Assembly (NCBI RefSeq): GCF_003044445.1
Contig: NZ_POWX01000005.1
Coordinates: 62,001-126,000, forward strand
Length of the DNA stretch: 64,000 nt
Origin: Neisseria mucosa
GTDB lineage: Bacteria > Pseudomonadota > Gammaproteobacteria > Burkholderiales > Neisseriaceae
Reading direction: 5' to 3'
The notes under the pieces were generated by a model. It was not told the DNA's origin. It did not search any database and saw only the letters and a list, made by a program, of their open reading frames with translations. How positions within the stretch are numbered: position 1 is the stretch's first letter; each line of letters opens with the position of its first letter. Position numbers and translations under genes: made by a program. This document shows, piece by piece, positions 1 through 8,953 of this stretch.

Positions 1-43
1 TCTTTACGATACGCACAGGTCGTCTGAAAAATAGGGGAATTTG

Positions 44-271
44 ATGATTTTTGCCATTTTGATCGGCTTGCTAACCGCCGTATTGCTTTACTTTGTGATG
101 TTTAAGGATTGGGAAGAATTTGTCGAATGCGTCGAATTCTATTGCACTCCCGACATTTTCAGCGCGCTTCGGGGGCGGTATTGGGATGACGTATGGGCGG
201 AAACCAAAATCCTGCTGTGGCTGGGCATCAGCGTAACAGCTGGCGTATCTGCCTATTTCTGGCTCGAATAG
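44..271 (+). CDS. small membrane protein of unknown function
   Basis: This encodes a 75-residue protein with two hydrophobic stretches, at the N-terminus (about residues 1-18) and near the C-terminus (about 55-72), around an acidic, aromatic-rich middle containing two cysteines. ATG at 44 is preferred over the TTG three bases upstream because AGGGGAA at 33-39 is a good Shine-Dalgarno sequence at normal spacing. A DUS lies just upstream at about 18-29. I recognise no family. The clear ribosome site and membrane profile suggest a real gene encoding a two-pass inner-membrane protein. Confidence 0.6.
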   Translation: MIFAILIGLLTAVLLYFVMFKDWEEFVECVEFYCTPDIFSALRGRYWDDVWAETKILLWLGISVTAGVSAYFWLE

Positions 272-338
272 AACCGACGTTTTAAGGCTGATACGGTCTT
301 ATTGCCGCGAACAGTAAATAATTGAAAGGAATGTCAAA

Positions 339-821
339 ATGAGCAAAAAACACACCTACCGCACCGCGACAACATGGACGGGCAATCTCGGCGAAGGCAC
401 ATCATCCTACACCGCTTATTTGCGCAACTTTACCGTTTCCGCCGAGGGTAAGCCCGACCTGCACGGTTCCGCCGACCCTGCTTTCCGCGGCGATGCAGAT
501 CGCTGGAACCCGGAAGAAATGCTGTTGGCCGCCGTTTCTGCCTGCCACAAACTATGGTACCTGCACCTGTGTGCCGACGCGGGCATTTGCGTTACCGCCT
601 ACACCGATCACGCCGAAGCGGTGATGGACGAAGGCGGGAATGGGAACGCGGGGCGTTTCGTCTCTGCCGTGTTGAAGCCGCGCGTTACCATCGCCGCAGG
701 AAGCGACCGCGCCAAGGCTTTGGAACTGCATCACGAAGCGCACCGCCTGTGTTTCATCGCCAACTCGGTCAACTTTCCGATTGAATGCCGCGCCGAGATT
801 GAGAGCAAAGAGGTCGTCTGA
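339..821 (+). CDS. OsmC/Ohr-family peroxiredoxin-like protein
   Basis: This 160-residue protein has the OsmC fold signature. The two family cysteines are visible: Cys69 in a SACHKLW context and Cys138 in HRLCFIANS, the pair that reduces organic hydroperoxides in OsmC/Ohr proteins. An early Trp-rich strand (TTWTGNLGEG) and the WNPEEMLLAAVSAC helix also match the family. It is probably cytoplasmic and acts in peroxide detoxification. AAAGGA just upstream supports the start. The stop codon sits in a DUS, which may also be part of the transcription end. The family is clear; the exact subgroup and substrate are inferred. Confidence 0.88.
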   Translation: MSKKHTYRTATTWTGNLGEGTSSYTAYLRNFTVSAEGKPDLHGSADPAFRGDADRWNPEEMLLAAVSACHKLWYLHLCADAGICVTAYTDHAEAVMDEGGNGNAGRFVSAVLKPRVTIAAGSDRAKALELHHEAHRLCFIANSVNFPIECRAEIESKEVV

Positions 822-882
822 AAACCGAATGTCTGTTTGGGATGCACGGATAGGTCAAATTCAAATAAGGCATACCTAATGC

Positions 883-987
883 CGTCATTCCCGCGCAGGC
901 GGGAATCCAGACCTCGATTCTAGAAGTATTATTTGAAGATTGCCGTCATCTCAAACTTCTGGATTCCCGCCTGCGCGGGAATGACGA
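883..987. repeat. NIME repeat bounded by two dRS3 palindromes
   Basis: Two inverted copies of the 20-bp dRS3 palindrome (ATTCCC-N8-GGGAAT) lie at 887-906 and 963-982 and flank about 56 bp. This is the structure of a neisserial intergenic mosaic element. It fills most of the gap between the OsmC-like gene and the YqiJ-like gene. A single DUS follows at about 1025. Confidence 0.85.
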
Positions 988-1060
988 CAATCAAACATTC
1001 AAATTTTCGCAAGCAGTCTATTTAAGGTCGTCTGAAAGTTGACAGAACAAGGAACGGAAT

Positions 1061-1726
1061 ATGTGGAATTTAATCAACGCCCCCGAAACGGAAATCTTCG
1101 GCATCGCCATAGCGCTGATGGTTTTACTCGGCGTGTTGGAAGTCATCTCCATGCTGGCGGGCGGCATCAGCGACTGGCTGGACAACCTGCTGCCCGACAG
1201 CCTGACCGAAACCGCGCACGCCGAAGTCGGGCTGGATGCAGCGGACGCGGGCGTGTTCGTCAGGTTTCTGAGCTGGCTGTATGTCGGTCGCGTGCCGGTG
1301 TTGATGCTGATGGTCGTGTTCCTTGCCGTGTACGGGCTGACGGGCTACCTGTTTCAGACGACCTTTGCCGCCGTGTTCGGTAGCTATCTGAACGGATGGC
1401 TGGCGGCAGTCGCCGTATGGTTCCTCTCGCTGCCGCTGGTGCGCCTGACCGCAGGCGGACTGTACAAAATCATGCCCAAAGACGAAACCACCGCCGTTTC
1501 GCAGGAAAGCCTGATCGGACGCATCGGCACAGTGGTGCTGGGCGAGGCGCGGGCAGGCAGCGCAGCGCAGGTGCGGGTGAAGGATGTGTACGGGCAGCAG
1601 CATTATGTGATGGCGGAACCGGATTCCGACGAAGTGTTGAAACAGGGCGACGCGGTGTTGCTGGTGTCGCTGAAGGGAAATACGTTTAAGGCGATTTTGA
1701 ATCCGAGCGGGAGTTTGGTGGATTGA
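1061..1726 (+). CDS. YqiJ-like membrane protein with C-terminal OB-fold domain
   Basis: A 221-residue protein. Residues 1-30 form a membrane helix, residues about 64-135 hold two or three more, and the last 70 residues are soluble and beta-rich ([22 protein letters not shown]), as in the YqiJ OB-fold family. In enterobacteria yqiJ is next to yqiK, encoding a flotillin, and here a YqiK-type flotillin follows 1.8 kb downstream on the same strand. The two probably act together on membrane organisation; that function is inferred from the pairing. The usual adjacency is broken by a Correia element and two other membrane-protein genes. Confidence 0.75.
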
Positions 1727-1741
1727 GGTCGTCTGAAAAGA

Positions 1742-1848
1742 TATAGTGGATTGAATTTAAACCAGTACGGCGTTGCCTTGTCTTGCCGTACTATCTGTAC
1801 TGTCTGCGGCTTCGTCGCCTTGTCCTGATTTAAATTTAATCCACTATA
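1742..1848. mobile_element. Correia element (CREE), 107-bp internally deleted form
   Basis: Terminal inverted repeats TATAGTGGATT... and ...AATCCACTATA bound a 107-bp element with the conserved core (CCAGTACGGCGTTGC and CTGCGGCTTCGTCGCC). It lacks the roughly 50-bp middle that is present in the copy at 62371. The left end has one change (TTGAATTT). It sits between the YqiJ-like gene and the next gene. Correia ends can act as promoters. Confidence 0.95.
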
Positions 1849-1909
1849 AACGTCAGTTTGCAATGAACCGTCATTTTTATCAGATTAGAAAAACAAAACG
1901 GGGATAGAT

Positions 1910-2473
1910 ATGGATCATTTGGCGCAGCCTGAGCGCGATATGCAATCCCGCATCGAAGCGTTGAAAAACAAGCTGCCGCGAGGGGTTATCGCTGTCGGCG
2001 ACGGGCTGCTGTTTAAACATTCGTTATTTAGAGGTTTGTTGTTTCAACCCTTGGTTGCTTTCTTGTTCGGTCTCATCGGCGTGGGCGGCCTCTGGCTGAA
2101 GATAGTGAAATGGATGGATCTATCGCTTTCAAGCAACATGACTTGGCTGCTGGCTATTGTATTCACGCTATGGTGGTTGTGGCGTGCGGAACGTTGGTGG
2201 TGCGGGCTGACGACCCGGAAATCGATTTATATTGATCGCGAAAAATTGATTATTTACGGTGCATTCGGACGCATCCGTTATCAAGGCGGACATGACGGGG
2301 CTTACAGGAAGTTTAACCATATACGGGACATCGTCGGAGTCAGTCTGATTACCGAACGCAAAGGAACAACATTAATCGGCGGGCTGCTGGGCTTAGGAAG
2401 ACACAATATTTGTACAACAGCTTCCCAAAACGCATTTATTGAATTAACAGGTTGGCAGTGGAATTCAAGGTAA
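1910..2473 (+). CDS. membrane protein of unknown function
   Basis: A 187-residue protein with a charged N-terminus, two membrane segments (about residues 43-65 and 78-96), a Trp-rich turn (WWLWRAERWWCG) and a soluble C-terminal domain with alternating strands that reads like a PH/bPH-type domain (KSIYIDREKLIIYGAFGRIRY). The start is supported by GGGGATAG upstream. It lies 62 bp after a Correia element and 84 bp before another membrane protein, inside the interval that splits the YqiJ/YqiK pair. Base composition is more AT-rich than its neighbours. I recognise no family by name; the PH-like reading is an inference. Confidence 0.65.
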   Translation: MDHLAQPERDMQSRIEALKNKLPRGVIAVGDGLLFKHSLFRGLLFQPLVAFLFGLIGVGGLWLKIVKWMDLSLSSNMTWLLAIVFTLWWLWRAERWWCGLTTRKSIYIDREKLIIYGAFGRIRYQGGHDGAYRKFNHIRDIVGVSLITERKGTTLIGGLLGLGRHNICTTASQNAFIELTGWQWNSR

Positions 2474-2557
2474 GATACCCAGCTATCAGACTGCGAAAAA
2501 AGAAACACACAAGAATATTGATAAAACACAAAACAATAATCAGGAAAACAAATTTGT

Positions 2558-3250
2558 ATGGATAACTCTCTTAACAACGAGCCAAGTTTGGAAAAATCCA
2601 ACCCGGCAGCATTATGGCTGAAACGGACAGCGGTCTTAATATTGTGGCTTGCCGCGTTTCTGTCGGGTGTAACGGCTTTGTATGGTCTGACCAGAGTGGG
2701 CAATGAACCTGCAAATCTGATACTCGTCGCCTTATTGTCGGCAGGGGCGTGGTACGGTATCTATTTCGGCGGACGACTGACAGGCTGGTTCAGGTCGTCT
2801 GAAAACCCGCAAATCCGCTACCCCGCCATTCATTGGGCAATATGGACGCTTGAAACATTTTTCGCCTTATTTTTTGCAAGCATCATTTTCGATAAACAAA
2901 ACATAGGATTGGTGGTTTTTTGCCTGATTTTTAGCGGCTTGGCGGGCGTGTCTGCATATTTGCGCGGTAAACGGCTGATTGCCGATTACCGGCTACGGAA
3001 AAATACCGAAGTCCGTGCAACGGTATGGCGGCTGATATGGAGCTTTATTTTTGCACTGTTATGGTCGGCAACCATCTTGCTCTGCCTGTATGCGCTTCTG
3101 CGCCAAATGGCATTGCCTGAAGGAATTGAGCCTGCTACTTTCTGCTTTATCTTCATCCTAACCGTACTGTCGGGATGTGCTGCATATTACTGCTGGAATG
3201 GGTTGGCAAAATTGTTCCAAAAATATGCACAACAACAGAAAACGTGGTAG
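2558..3250 (+). CDS. polytopic membrane protein of unknown function
   Basis: A 230-residue protein with a polar N-terminus followed by about six hydrophobic segments (roughly residues 23-46, 51-71, 90-112, 114-134, 160-185 and 195-218). An in-frame DUS at about 2791-2802 encodes part of a cytoplasmic or periplasmic loop. CAGGAAAAC upstream gives a ribosome site. It follows another orphan membrane gene by 84 bp and may be co-transcribed with it. No known domain is recognisable. Confidence 0.65.
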   Translation: MDNSLNNEPSLEKSNPAALWLKRTAVLILWLAAFLSGVTALYGLTRVGNEPANLILVALLSAGAWYGIYFGGRLTGWFRSSENPQIRYPAIHWAIWTLETFFALFFASIIFDKQNIGLVVFCLIFSGLAGVSAYLRGKRLIADYRLRKNTEVRATVWRLIWSFIFALLWSATILLCLYALLRQMALPEGIEPATFCFIFILTVLSGCAAYYCWNGLAKLFQKYAQQQKTW

Positions 3251-3307
3251 GTCAGATATCCGTCTCCGATGTAATTCGACATGATGCCTATTTAGATAAC
3301 CAAGTCC

Positions 3308-3395
3308 GTAGCGTGGGCTTCGCCCACGAGGCAAACAGCTCGGATGATCGTTTGATTCGAACGGCAGTAGGTTTTGCGGGCAAAGCCCACGCTAT
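3308..3395. repeat. 88-bp element with GTAGCGTGGGC terminal inverted repeats
   Basis: The left end GTAGCGTGGGCTTCGCCCAC at 3308-3327 is itself palindromic. It is mirrored by GCGGGCAAAGCCCACGCTAT at 3376-3395. A similar pair spans 17402-17487 and single ends lie at 17695 and 20336, so this is a small repeated family resembling a MITE. It occupies the gap upstream of the flotillin gene. Identity to a named Neisseria repeat is not known to me. Confidence 0.6.
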
Positions 3396-3532
3396 GGCTT
3401 GCAAAAAACAGAAATGGTGCGCAATTATCGCCCACCGCAGATTTTTAACTTTTTCAGACGACCCCAAACCCTAAAAAAACCGTCTGAAACCACGCCCCTC
3501 AAGGGTATATCGACAACAAGAAAGGAAAACCC

Positions 3533-5245
3533 ATGAACTTAGTTTCCATCGGCATCATCGCCGGCGTCATACTCGTCGCGCTGTTTGTACTCGGCCTTAT
3601 CCTCACCCGCCTGTACCGCCGCGCCAGCAAAGAAGTCTCCTTCGTCCGCACCGGTTTTGGCGGCGAAAAAGTCATCATGAACGGCGGTGCGATGGTGCTG
3701 CCCGTGCTGCACGAAATCATCCCCGTCAACATGAACACATTGCGTCTCGAAGTGCGCCGCGCGGCGCAGCAGGCGTTGATTACCCGCGACCGGATGCGCG
3801 TCGATGTGATGGCGGAATTTTACGTCCGCGTCAAACCCAGCGCAGAAAGCATTGCCACCGCCGCACAAACGCTGGGTATGAAAACCATGTCGCCCGACGA
3901 ATTGAAAGACCTCGTCGAAGGTAAATTCGTCGATGCCCTGCGCGCCGTCGCCGCCGAAATGGCGATGGAAGAGCTGCACGAAAAACGTGTTGATTTCGTT
4001 CAGAAAGTGCAACAAGTCGTGAGCGAAGATTTGTTTAAAAACGGTCTCGAACTCGAAACCGTCTCCCTGACCGGCCTCGACCAGACCAGCTTCGAGTTTT
4101 TCAACCCGCAAAATGCGTTTGACGCGGAAGGTCTGACCAAACTGACCGAAACCATCGAAGGCCGCCGCAAAAAACGTAACGAAATCGAACAAGACACTGA
4201 TTTGGCGATTAAAACCAAAAACCTCGAAGCCGAGCAGCAACGCCTGAAAATATCGCGCGAAGAAGAATACGCCAAACTCGAACAAGAACGCGAAATCGCC
4301 GTGCGCCGTGCCGAACAGGAAGCCAGTATCGCCGAGCAGGAAGCGCAGAAAAAACGCGAGGCGGAAGAAGCCAAAATCGCTGCCGAACGCGAAGTGGATT
4401 TGAAACGCATCGCCGCCGAACGCGACATTAAAAACGAAGACATCCGCAAAGCCCAAGCTGTCGAGCAGGCGGAGGTCGAACGCCGCAAAGCCATCGAGCT
4501 TGCCGAACAAGACCGCGCCATCGCCGTTGCCGAGAAATCGCGTGCCGAATCCGAAGCCAAAGCCGAGGCAGACAAAGCCCGCGCCGCCGCCGTGCGTGAA
4601 GAAGAGAGCGTGATTACCGTACGCGAAACCGAACGCGCCGAGCGTGCCAAAGCGGTCGAACTGATTGCCGCCGAAGAAGCCGCGCAAAAAGACGCGATCT
4701 CGCTCACCGTTGCCGCCGAAGCCGAGAAACAAGCCGCGCAAGACCGCGCCGAAGCCGTGCGCATCGCCGCCGAAGCCGAAGCGGAGAAACAACGCCTGCA
4801 AGCCAAAGGCGAAGCCGATGCCAAAGTCCTGTTGGCACAAGCGCAAGAGCAGCAATACAAAGTCGATGCCGAAGGTACCCGTGCCGTGAACGAAGCCGCC
4901 AACGTCCTGAGCGTCGAGCAAGTCGAAATGCAAGTGCGCCTCGCCCTCTTGAAACACCTGCCCGACATCATCCGCGAATCCGTGCGCCCGATGGAAAACA
5001 TCGACGATATCAAGATTCTGCAAGTCAACGGCTTGGGCGGATTCAGCGGTGCTGCCAACGGCTCCGAAGGCGTATCGGACGGTCAAACCACACAAGCCAG
5101 CCTCGCCGACCAAATGGTCAACAGCGCCCTGCGCTACCGCAGCCAAGCCCCGCTGGTTGACGGCCTCTTGAAAGAATTGGGTCTGAACGGCGGCGACATC
5201 AACGGTCTGACGCAGGGGCTGGATAAAGGCATCGGCAAAGAATAA
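3533..5245 (+). CDS. YqiK-like flotillin (SPFH domain protein)
   Basis: A 570-residue protein. An N-terminal membrane helix (about residues 2-24) is followed by a basic stretch, an SPFH/band-7 domain (about 30-200, with VRTGFGGEKVIMNGGAMVLPVLHEI), and a very long Ala/Glu-rich coiled coil (about 200-460, repeated AEREVDLKRIAAERD-like units) typical of flotillins. The C-terminus contains a second amphipathic region and a Gly-rich tail. It scaffolds membrane microdomains by oligomerising through the coiled coil. AAAGGAAAA precedes the ATG. A YqiJ-like partner lies upstream. High Ala/Glu codon bias creates a long antisense open frame with no biological support. Confidence 0.92.
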   Translation: MNLVSIGIIAGVILVALFVLGLILTRLYRRASKEVSFVRTGFGGEKVIMNGGAMVLPVLHEIIPVNMNTLRLEVRRAAQQALITRDRMRVDVMAEFYVRVKPSAESIATAAQTLGMKTMSPDELKDLVEGKFVDALRAVAAEMAMEELHEKRVDFVQKVQQVVSEDLFKNGLELETVSLTGLDQTSFEFFNPQNAFDAEGLTKLTETIEGRRKKRNEIEQDTDLAIKTKNLEAEQQRLKISREEEYAKLEQEREIAVRRAEQEASIAEQEAQKKREAEEAKIAAEREVDLKRIAAERDIKNEDIRKAQAVEQAEVERRKAIELAEQDRAIAVAEKSRAESEAKAEADKARAAAVREEESVITVRETERAERAKAVELIAAEEAAQKDAISLTVAAEAEKQAAQDRAEAVRIAAEAEAEKQRLQAKGEADAKVLLAQAQEQQYKVDAEGTRAVNEAANVLSVEQVEMQVRLALLKHLPDIIRESVRPMENIDDIKILQVNGLGGFSGAANGSEGVSDGQTTQASLADQMVNSALRYRSQAPLVDGLLKELGLNGGDINGLTQGLDKGIGKE

Positions 5246-5275
5246 GCCGCTTCTTCGTAAAGAAGGTTCAAAAGC

Positions 5276-5318
5276 AAAGGTCGTCTGAAACCCGAAACAG
5301 GGTTTCAGACGACCTTTT
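5276..5318 (+). terminator. inverted-DUS terminator after the flotillin gene
   Basis: AAAGGTCGTCTGAAACC and GGTTTCAGACGACCTTTT form a hairpin with an 8-base loop followed by a T tract. Paired inverted DUS are standard Neisseria terminators. It separates the flotillin gene from smc. Confidence 0.9.
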
Positions 5319-5372
5319 GTCAGATGTTTTAGTATAAAATCCCACTTTATTTTTTCTCCCCGTCCTTATCCC

Positions 5373-8300
5373 ATGCGCCTGACCCACATCAAACTCTCCG
5401 GCTTCAAATCTTTTACCGACCCGACCACGATTCATGTTCCGGGGCAGCTTGTTGCGGTTATCGGGCCGAACGGCTGCGGCAAGTCGAATGTGATTGACGC
5501 GGTGCGCTGGGTGTTGGGTGAGGCTTCGGCGAAGCAGCTTCGCGGCGAGAGTATGCAGGACGTGATTTTTAACGGTGCGGCGACGCGCCGTCCTGCGCCG
5601 AGGGCTTCGGTGGAGCTGGTGTTTGACAACAGCGACCACAGTTTGCAGGGCGCGTGGGGGCAGTATGCCGAAGTGAGCATCAAGCGGCAGCTGACGCGGC
5701 AGGGTGAATCGACTTATTTCATCAACAATCAGACTGTGCGCCGCCGCGATATTACCGATTTGTTCTTGGGTACGGGAGTGGGCGCGCGCGGTTATGCCGT
5801 TATCGAGCAGGGGATGATCTCGCGTATCATCGAAGCGCGGCCGGAGGAGTTGCGCGCCTATATCGAGGAGGCGGCGGGCGTGTCCAAATATAAGGAACGC
5901 CGCAAGGAGACGGAAGGTCGTCTGAAAGACACGCGCGAGCATTTGCAGCGTTTGGGTGATTTGCAGAACGAATTGGCGCGTCAGGTGGAAAAGCTGGAAA
6001 AACAAGCGGAAACCGCTGAACGCTACAAATCCCTGACCGCGCAGTTGAACCAACAACAGGATTTGCTCGATTACGCCCAATGGCAGCAATCGCTTGCCGC
6101 CGCCGACAAAGCGACCGCGCAGCATCAGTCTTTGCAGGCGCAGCAGGACGAAACCGCCGCGCAGGTTCAGGCGTTAAACGACGAAGTACACGCCTTGCAG
6201 ACTGCCGAACAGGCGCAGCAGCAGGCGGTACACGAATTGAGCAACAAACGCGGCGTGTTGCGCGAGCAGATTGCCCGTTTGGAAGAACAAATCCGCCATC
6301 AGCAAAACCTGCACCAACGCATCGAACGCGACAAGCAGGCAGCACAGGCGCAGATGCAGCGCATCCATCAGGAGCAGCAGCAAATCCGCGTGCAGCTTGA
6401 AGAAAACGAGTTGCAGGCCGAAGAAAAGCAAACCGAATTGGCGGAATGGGCGATGCAGGTTGCCGAACACGAAGAGCGTCTGCCCGAATTGGAAGAAGCA
6501 CAAGCCACGCTCAACGCCGCCTTCCAAATCCAGCAGGACGAGGCAAACCGCATCCGCCGCGAACTGGCGTTAAAGCAGCAGCAGCTTGCCCATGCCGAAC
6601 AAACGATTGCCAAGCACGAAGAGCGCAAAGGTCGTCTGAAACAGGAAAACCAAGCCCTGAACCTGCCCGACGAAGCCGAAACCGCCGCCGCGCAGGAAGC
6701 CGCCGCCTTGTTGCAAAGCCAGCAAGAGCATTACGAAGAACAAATCATCGCCGCCGAAGAAGCCTTACACGCCGCCCGCGAGGCGTTTCAGACGGACTCA
6801 AACCGCTTCCAAAGCCTGAAGCAGCAACACATCACCTTGCAGGCGCAGCAGCAGGCGTTGTCGCAAATCCTGTCGCAACAGCAGGAAGCCGCCGACTTCT
6901 GGCAGGCAACCGACCACGCCGCCGCACCGCAACTATGGCAACACATCACCGCGCCCGCCGAGTGGCAGCACGCCTTGTCCGTCCTCCTTGCCGAACGTCT
7001 GCACGCCCGTAGCGTGCCGCACGGCTTCGTTCCGCCCGCGCCTTTGCCGCAGGGGCAGGCGGCATGGCTTTCAGACGACCTCTCCGGCGGCATCAAAAAA
7101 TCCCTGCCCGTACAGGCATTGCTGAACCAAATCCAAGCGCAGCCGCCGTTTCAGACGGCGTTGCACCACTGGCTTGACGGCGTATTGTGCGCGCCCGATT
7201 TGAGCTACGCCCTCGCGCATCAAAGCGATTTGGGCGCACACCAAATCTGGCTCACGCCCGAAGGCCATCAGGTCGACAAAGTCAGCGTCCTGCTCTATGC
7301 CAAACCCGCGCAGGAAAGCCTGATTGCCCAAAAAGCCCGTCTCGACGGCATCGCGTCCGAACTGGAAAACCTCGCCCCCGAACTTTCCGCCGCCGAAGCC
7401 GCGTTCAAACAGGCGGAGGCCGCCGTGCGCTCATCTGAAACGCAGCACAAAAACCTGATGCAGCAGCAACAGCAGCACACGCGCCAATACAGTCAAGCGC
7501 AGCAACGCGCCGCCGAACTTTTAGCGCGCACCAACCAAGGGCAAATCCGCCGCGAACACATCGAGCGCGAACTGGCGCAGTTGGCGGAAGAACAGACCGT
7601 GTTGCAACACACGTCCGACGGGCTTTCAGACGACATCGCTACTTTGCAGGAAGCCGCCGCCGAACTCGAACACCAACAGCAAACTACCGCGCACAACCGC
7701 CAAGAGCAGCAAGGCCGTCTGAAACAGGCGCAGCTTGCCCTGCTGGAAGCCAACCGCCAATACGGGCTTGCCGAAGTCGCCGTCCACAAGCTCAACCAGC
7801 AAAAACAAAACTACCAACAGCAAATCGTCCGACTCGAGCAGCAAACCCTAGACTGGCAGGAACGCCAGCAAGAGCTTGCCCTCGCCTATGAAACCGAGTT
7901 CCAAAACGACGAGCAGCACATCAAGCTCGATGAGCTGACCGAAGCCGTGCACACGCTGGACGAAGAATACATCGCCGTGCGGGACAAACTCGCGCAGATT
8001 CAGGAACAGGGCAGGGAACAATACGCCCGCGTACAAACCCTGCAAACCAAGCTGCCGCAGCTTCAGGCAGCCACCCAAACCGCCCTGTTGCAGCAGCAGG
8101 AAGCCCTGATTAACGCCAAACGCTACCATCAAAACCTGACCGAACGCGCCGCCGATTTGGACGCGCTCGAAGCGTTGGCGAAAGAATCGCCAAAAGTATT
8201 GAACAGCAGCATCGGCAGCCTCACCCAGCAAATCGAAGCCCTCGGCGCCGTCAACCTCGCTGCTCTGCAAGAACTCGAAGAAGCGCGCGAACGCGACGGC

Positions 8301-8855
8301 TACTACCGCAGCCAAAGCGAAGACGTGCAGGCAGCCATTACCCTTTTGGAAGAAGCCATCGCCCAAATCGACGACAAAACCAAAGCGCGCTTCAAAGAAA
8401 CCTTCGACGCCGTCAACGGCAAAGTCCAAACCTTCTTCCCGACCCTGTTCGGCGGCGGCGAAGCCACCCTCAAAATGATAGGCGACGACCTCCTGACCGC
8501 CGGCGTGTCCATCATGGCGCGCCCGCCCGGCAAGAAAAACAGCACCATCCACCTCCTTTCCGGCGGCGAAAAAGCCCTCACCGCCATGAGCCTCGTGTTC
8601 GCTCTGTTCAGCCTCAACCCCGCCCCCTTCTGCCTTCTGGACGAAGTCGACGCCCCGCTGGACGACGCCAACACCTCGCGTTTCTGCAACCTGGTCAAAG
8701 AAATGTCGGCGCAAACCCAGTTCCTCTACATCTCCCACAACCGCCTGACCATGGAAATGGCGGAACAGCTCGTCGGAGTAACCATGCAGGAAAAAGGCGT
8801 CTCGCGCGTCGTCGCCGTGGACATCAAGCAGGCGTTGGAAATGGCGGAGCCGTGA
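5373..8855 (+). CDS. smc: chromosome segregation ATPase SMC
   Basis: At 1160 residues this is normal length for SMC. The N-terminal head has the Walker A motif GPNGCGKSN (residues 31-39). A Gln/Glu/Ala-rich coiled coil runs to about 480 and resumes at about 640-1000, with the hinge between. The C-terminal head has the signature LLSGGEKALTAM and Walker B FCLLDEVDAPLDDAN. SMC organises and condenses newly replicated DNA with ScpA/ScpB, neither of which is in this window. Several uptake sequences are embedded in frame (encoding GRLK or SDD), including one AGGCCGTCTGAA variant at 7712-7723. No strong Shine-Dalgarno is visible, but the start matches the family N-terminus MxLTxIKLSGFKSF. Confidence 0.97.
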   Translation: MRLTHIKLSGFKSFTDPTTIHVPGQLVAVIGPNGCGKSNVIDAVRWVLGEASAKQLRGESMQDVIFNGAATRRPAPRASVELVFDNSDHSLQGAWGQYAEVSIKRQLTRQGESTYFINNQTVRRRDITDLFLGTGVGARGYAVIEQGMISRIIEARPEELRAYIEEAAGVSKYKERRKETEGRLKDTREHLQRLGDLQNELARQVEKLEKQAETAERYKSLTAQLNQQQDLLDYAQWQQSLAAADKATAQHQSLQAQQDETAAQVQALNDEVHALQTAEQAQQQAVHELSNKRGVLREQIARLEEQIRHQQNLHQRIERDKQAAQAQMQRIHQEQQQIRVQLEENELQAEEKQTELAEWAMQVAEHEERLPELEEAQATLNAAFQIQQDEANRIRRELALKQQQLAHAEQTIAKHEERKGRLKQENQALNLPDEAETAAAQEAAALLQSQQEHYEEQIIAAEEALHAAREAFQTDSNRFQSLKQQHITLQAQQQALSQILSQQQEAADFWQATDHAAAPQLWQHITAPAEWQHALSVLLAERLHARSVPHGFVPPAPLPQGQAAWLSDDLSGGIKKSLPVQALLNQIQAQPPFQTALHHWLDGVLCAPDLSYALAHQSDLGAHQIWLTPEGHQVDKVSVLLYAKPAQESLIAQKARLDGIASELENLAPELSAAEAAFKQAEAAVRSSETQHKNLMQQQQQHTRQYSQAQQRAAELLARTNQGQIRREHIERELAQLAEEQTVLQHTSDGLSDDIATLQEAAAELEHQQQTTAHNRQEQQGRLKQAQLALLEANRQYGLAEVAVHKLNQQKQNYQQQIVRLEQQTLDWQERQQELALAYETEFQNDEQHIKLDELTEAVHTLDEEYIAVRDKLAQIQEQGREQYARVQTLQTKLPQLQAATQTALLQQQEALINAKRYHQNLTERAADLDALEALAKESPKVLNSSIGSLTQQIEALGAVNLAALQELEEARERDGYYRSQSEDVQAAITLLEEAIAQIDDKTKARFKETFDAVNGKVQTFFPTLFGGGEATLKMIGDDLLTAGVSIMARPPGKKNSTIHLLSGGEKALTAMSLVFALFSLNPAPFCLLDEVDAPLDDANTSRFCNLVKEMSAQTQFLYISHNRLTMEMAEQLVGVTMQEKGVSRVVAVDIKQALEMAEP

Positions 8856-8894
8856 TGAAGTGGTGGAGTTTTGCTTGTTTGAATTTGAAATAGG

Positions 8895-8933
8895 AAAGGT
8901 CGTCTGAAAGTGTATTTTCAGACGACCTTTTTT
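8895..8933. terminator. bidirectional inverted-DUS terminator
   Basis: AAAGGTCGTCTGAAA pairs with TTTCAGACGACCTTTTTTT across a short loop. It lies between the convergent smc and glycine-zipper genes and can serve both, although the long T run favours the plus direction. Confidence 0.9.
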
Positions 8934-8953
8934 AAGATATACAGGCTGCGTGT

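Noticed and set aside
1603..1863. Minus-strand frame across the first Correia element
   Set aside because: It is mostly Correia sequence plus the end of the YqiJ-like gene. The same pseudo-peptide appears at the 47759 copy.
3539..5146. 535-residue antisense open frame opposite the flotillin gene
   Set aside because: It is a by-product of Ala/Glu codon bias in the coiled coil. It has low-complexity Phe/Gly composition, no ribosome site and no family features.
7848..8738. 296-residue antisense open frame opposite smc
   Set aside because: It is a shadow of the SMC C-terminal domain with no independent signals.
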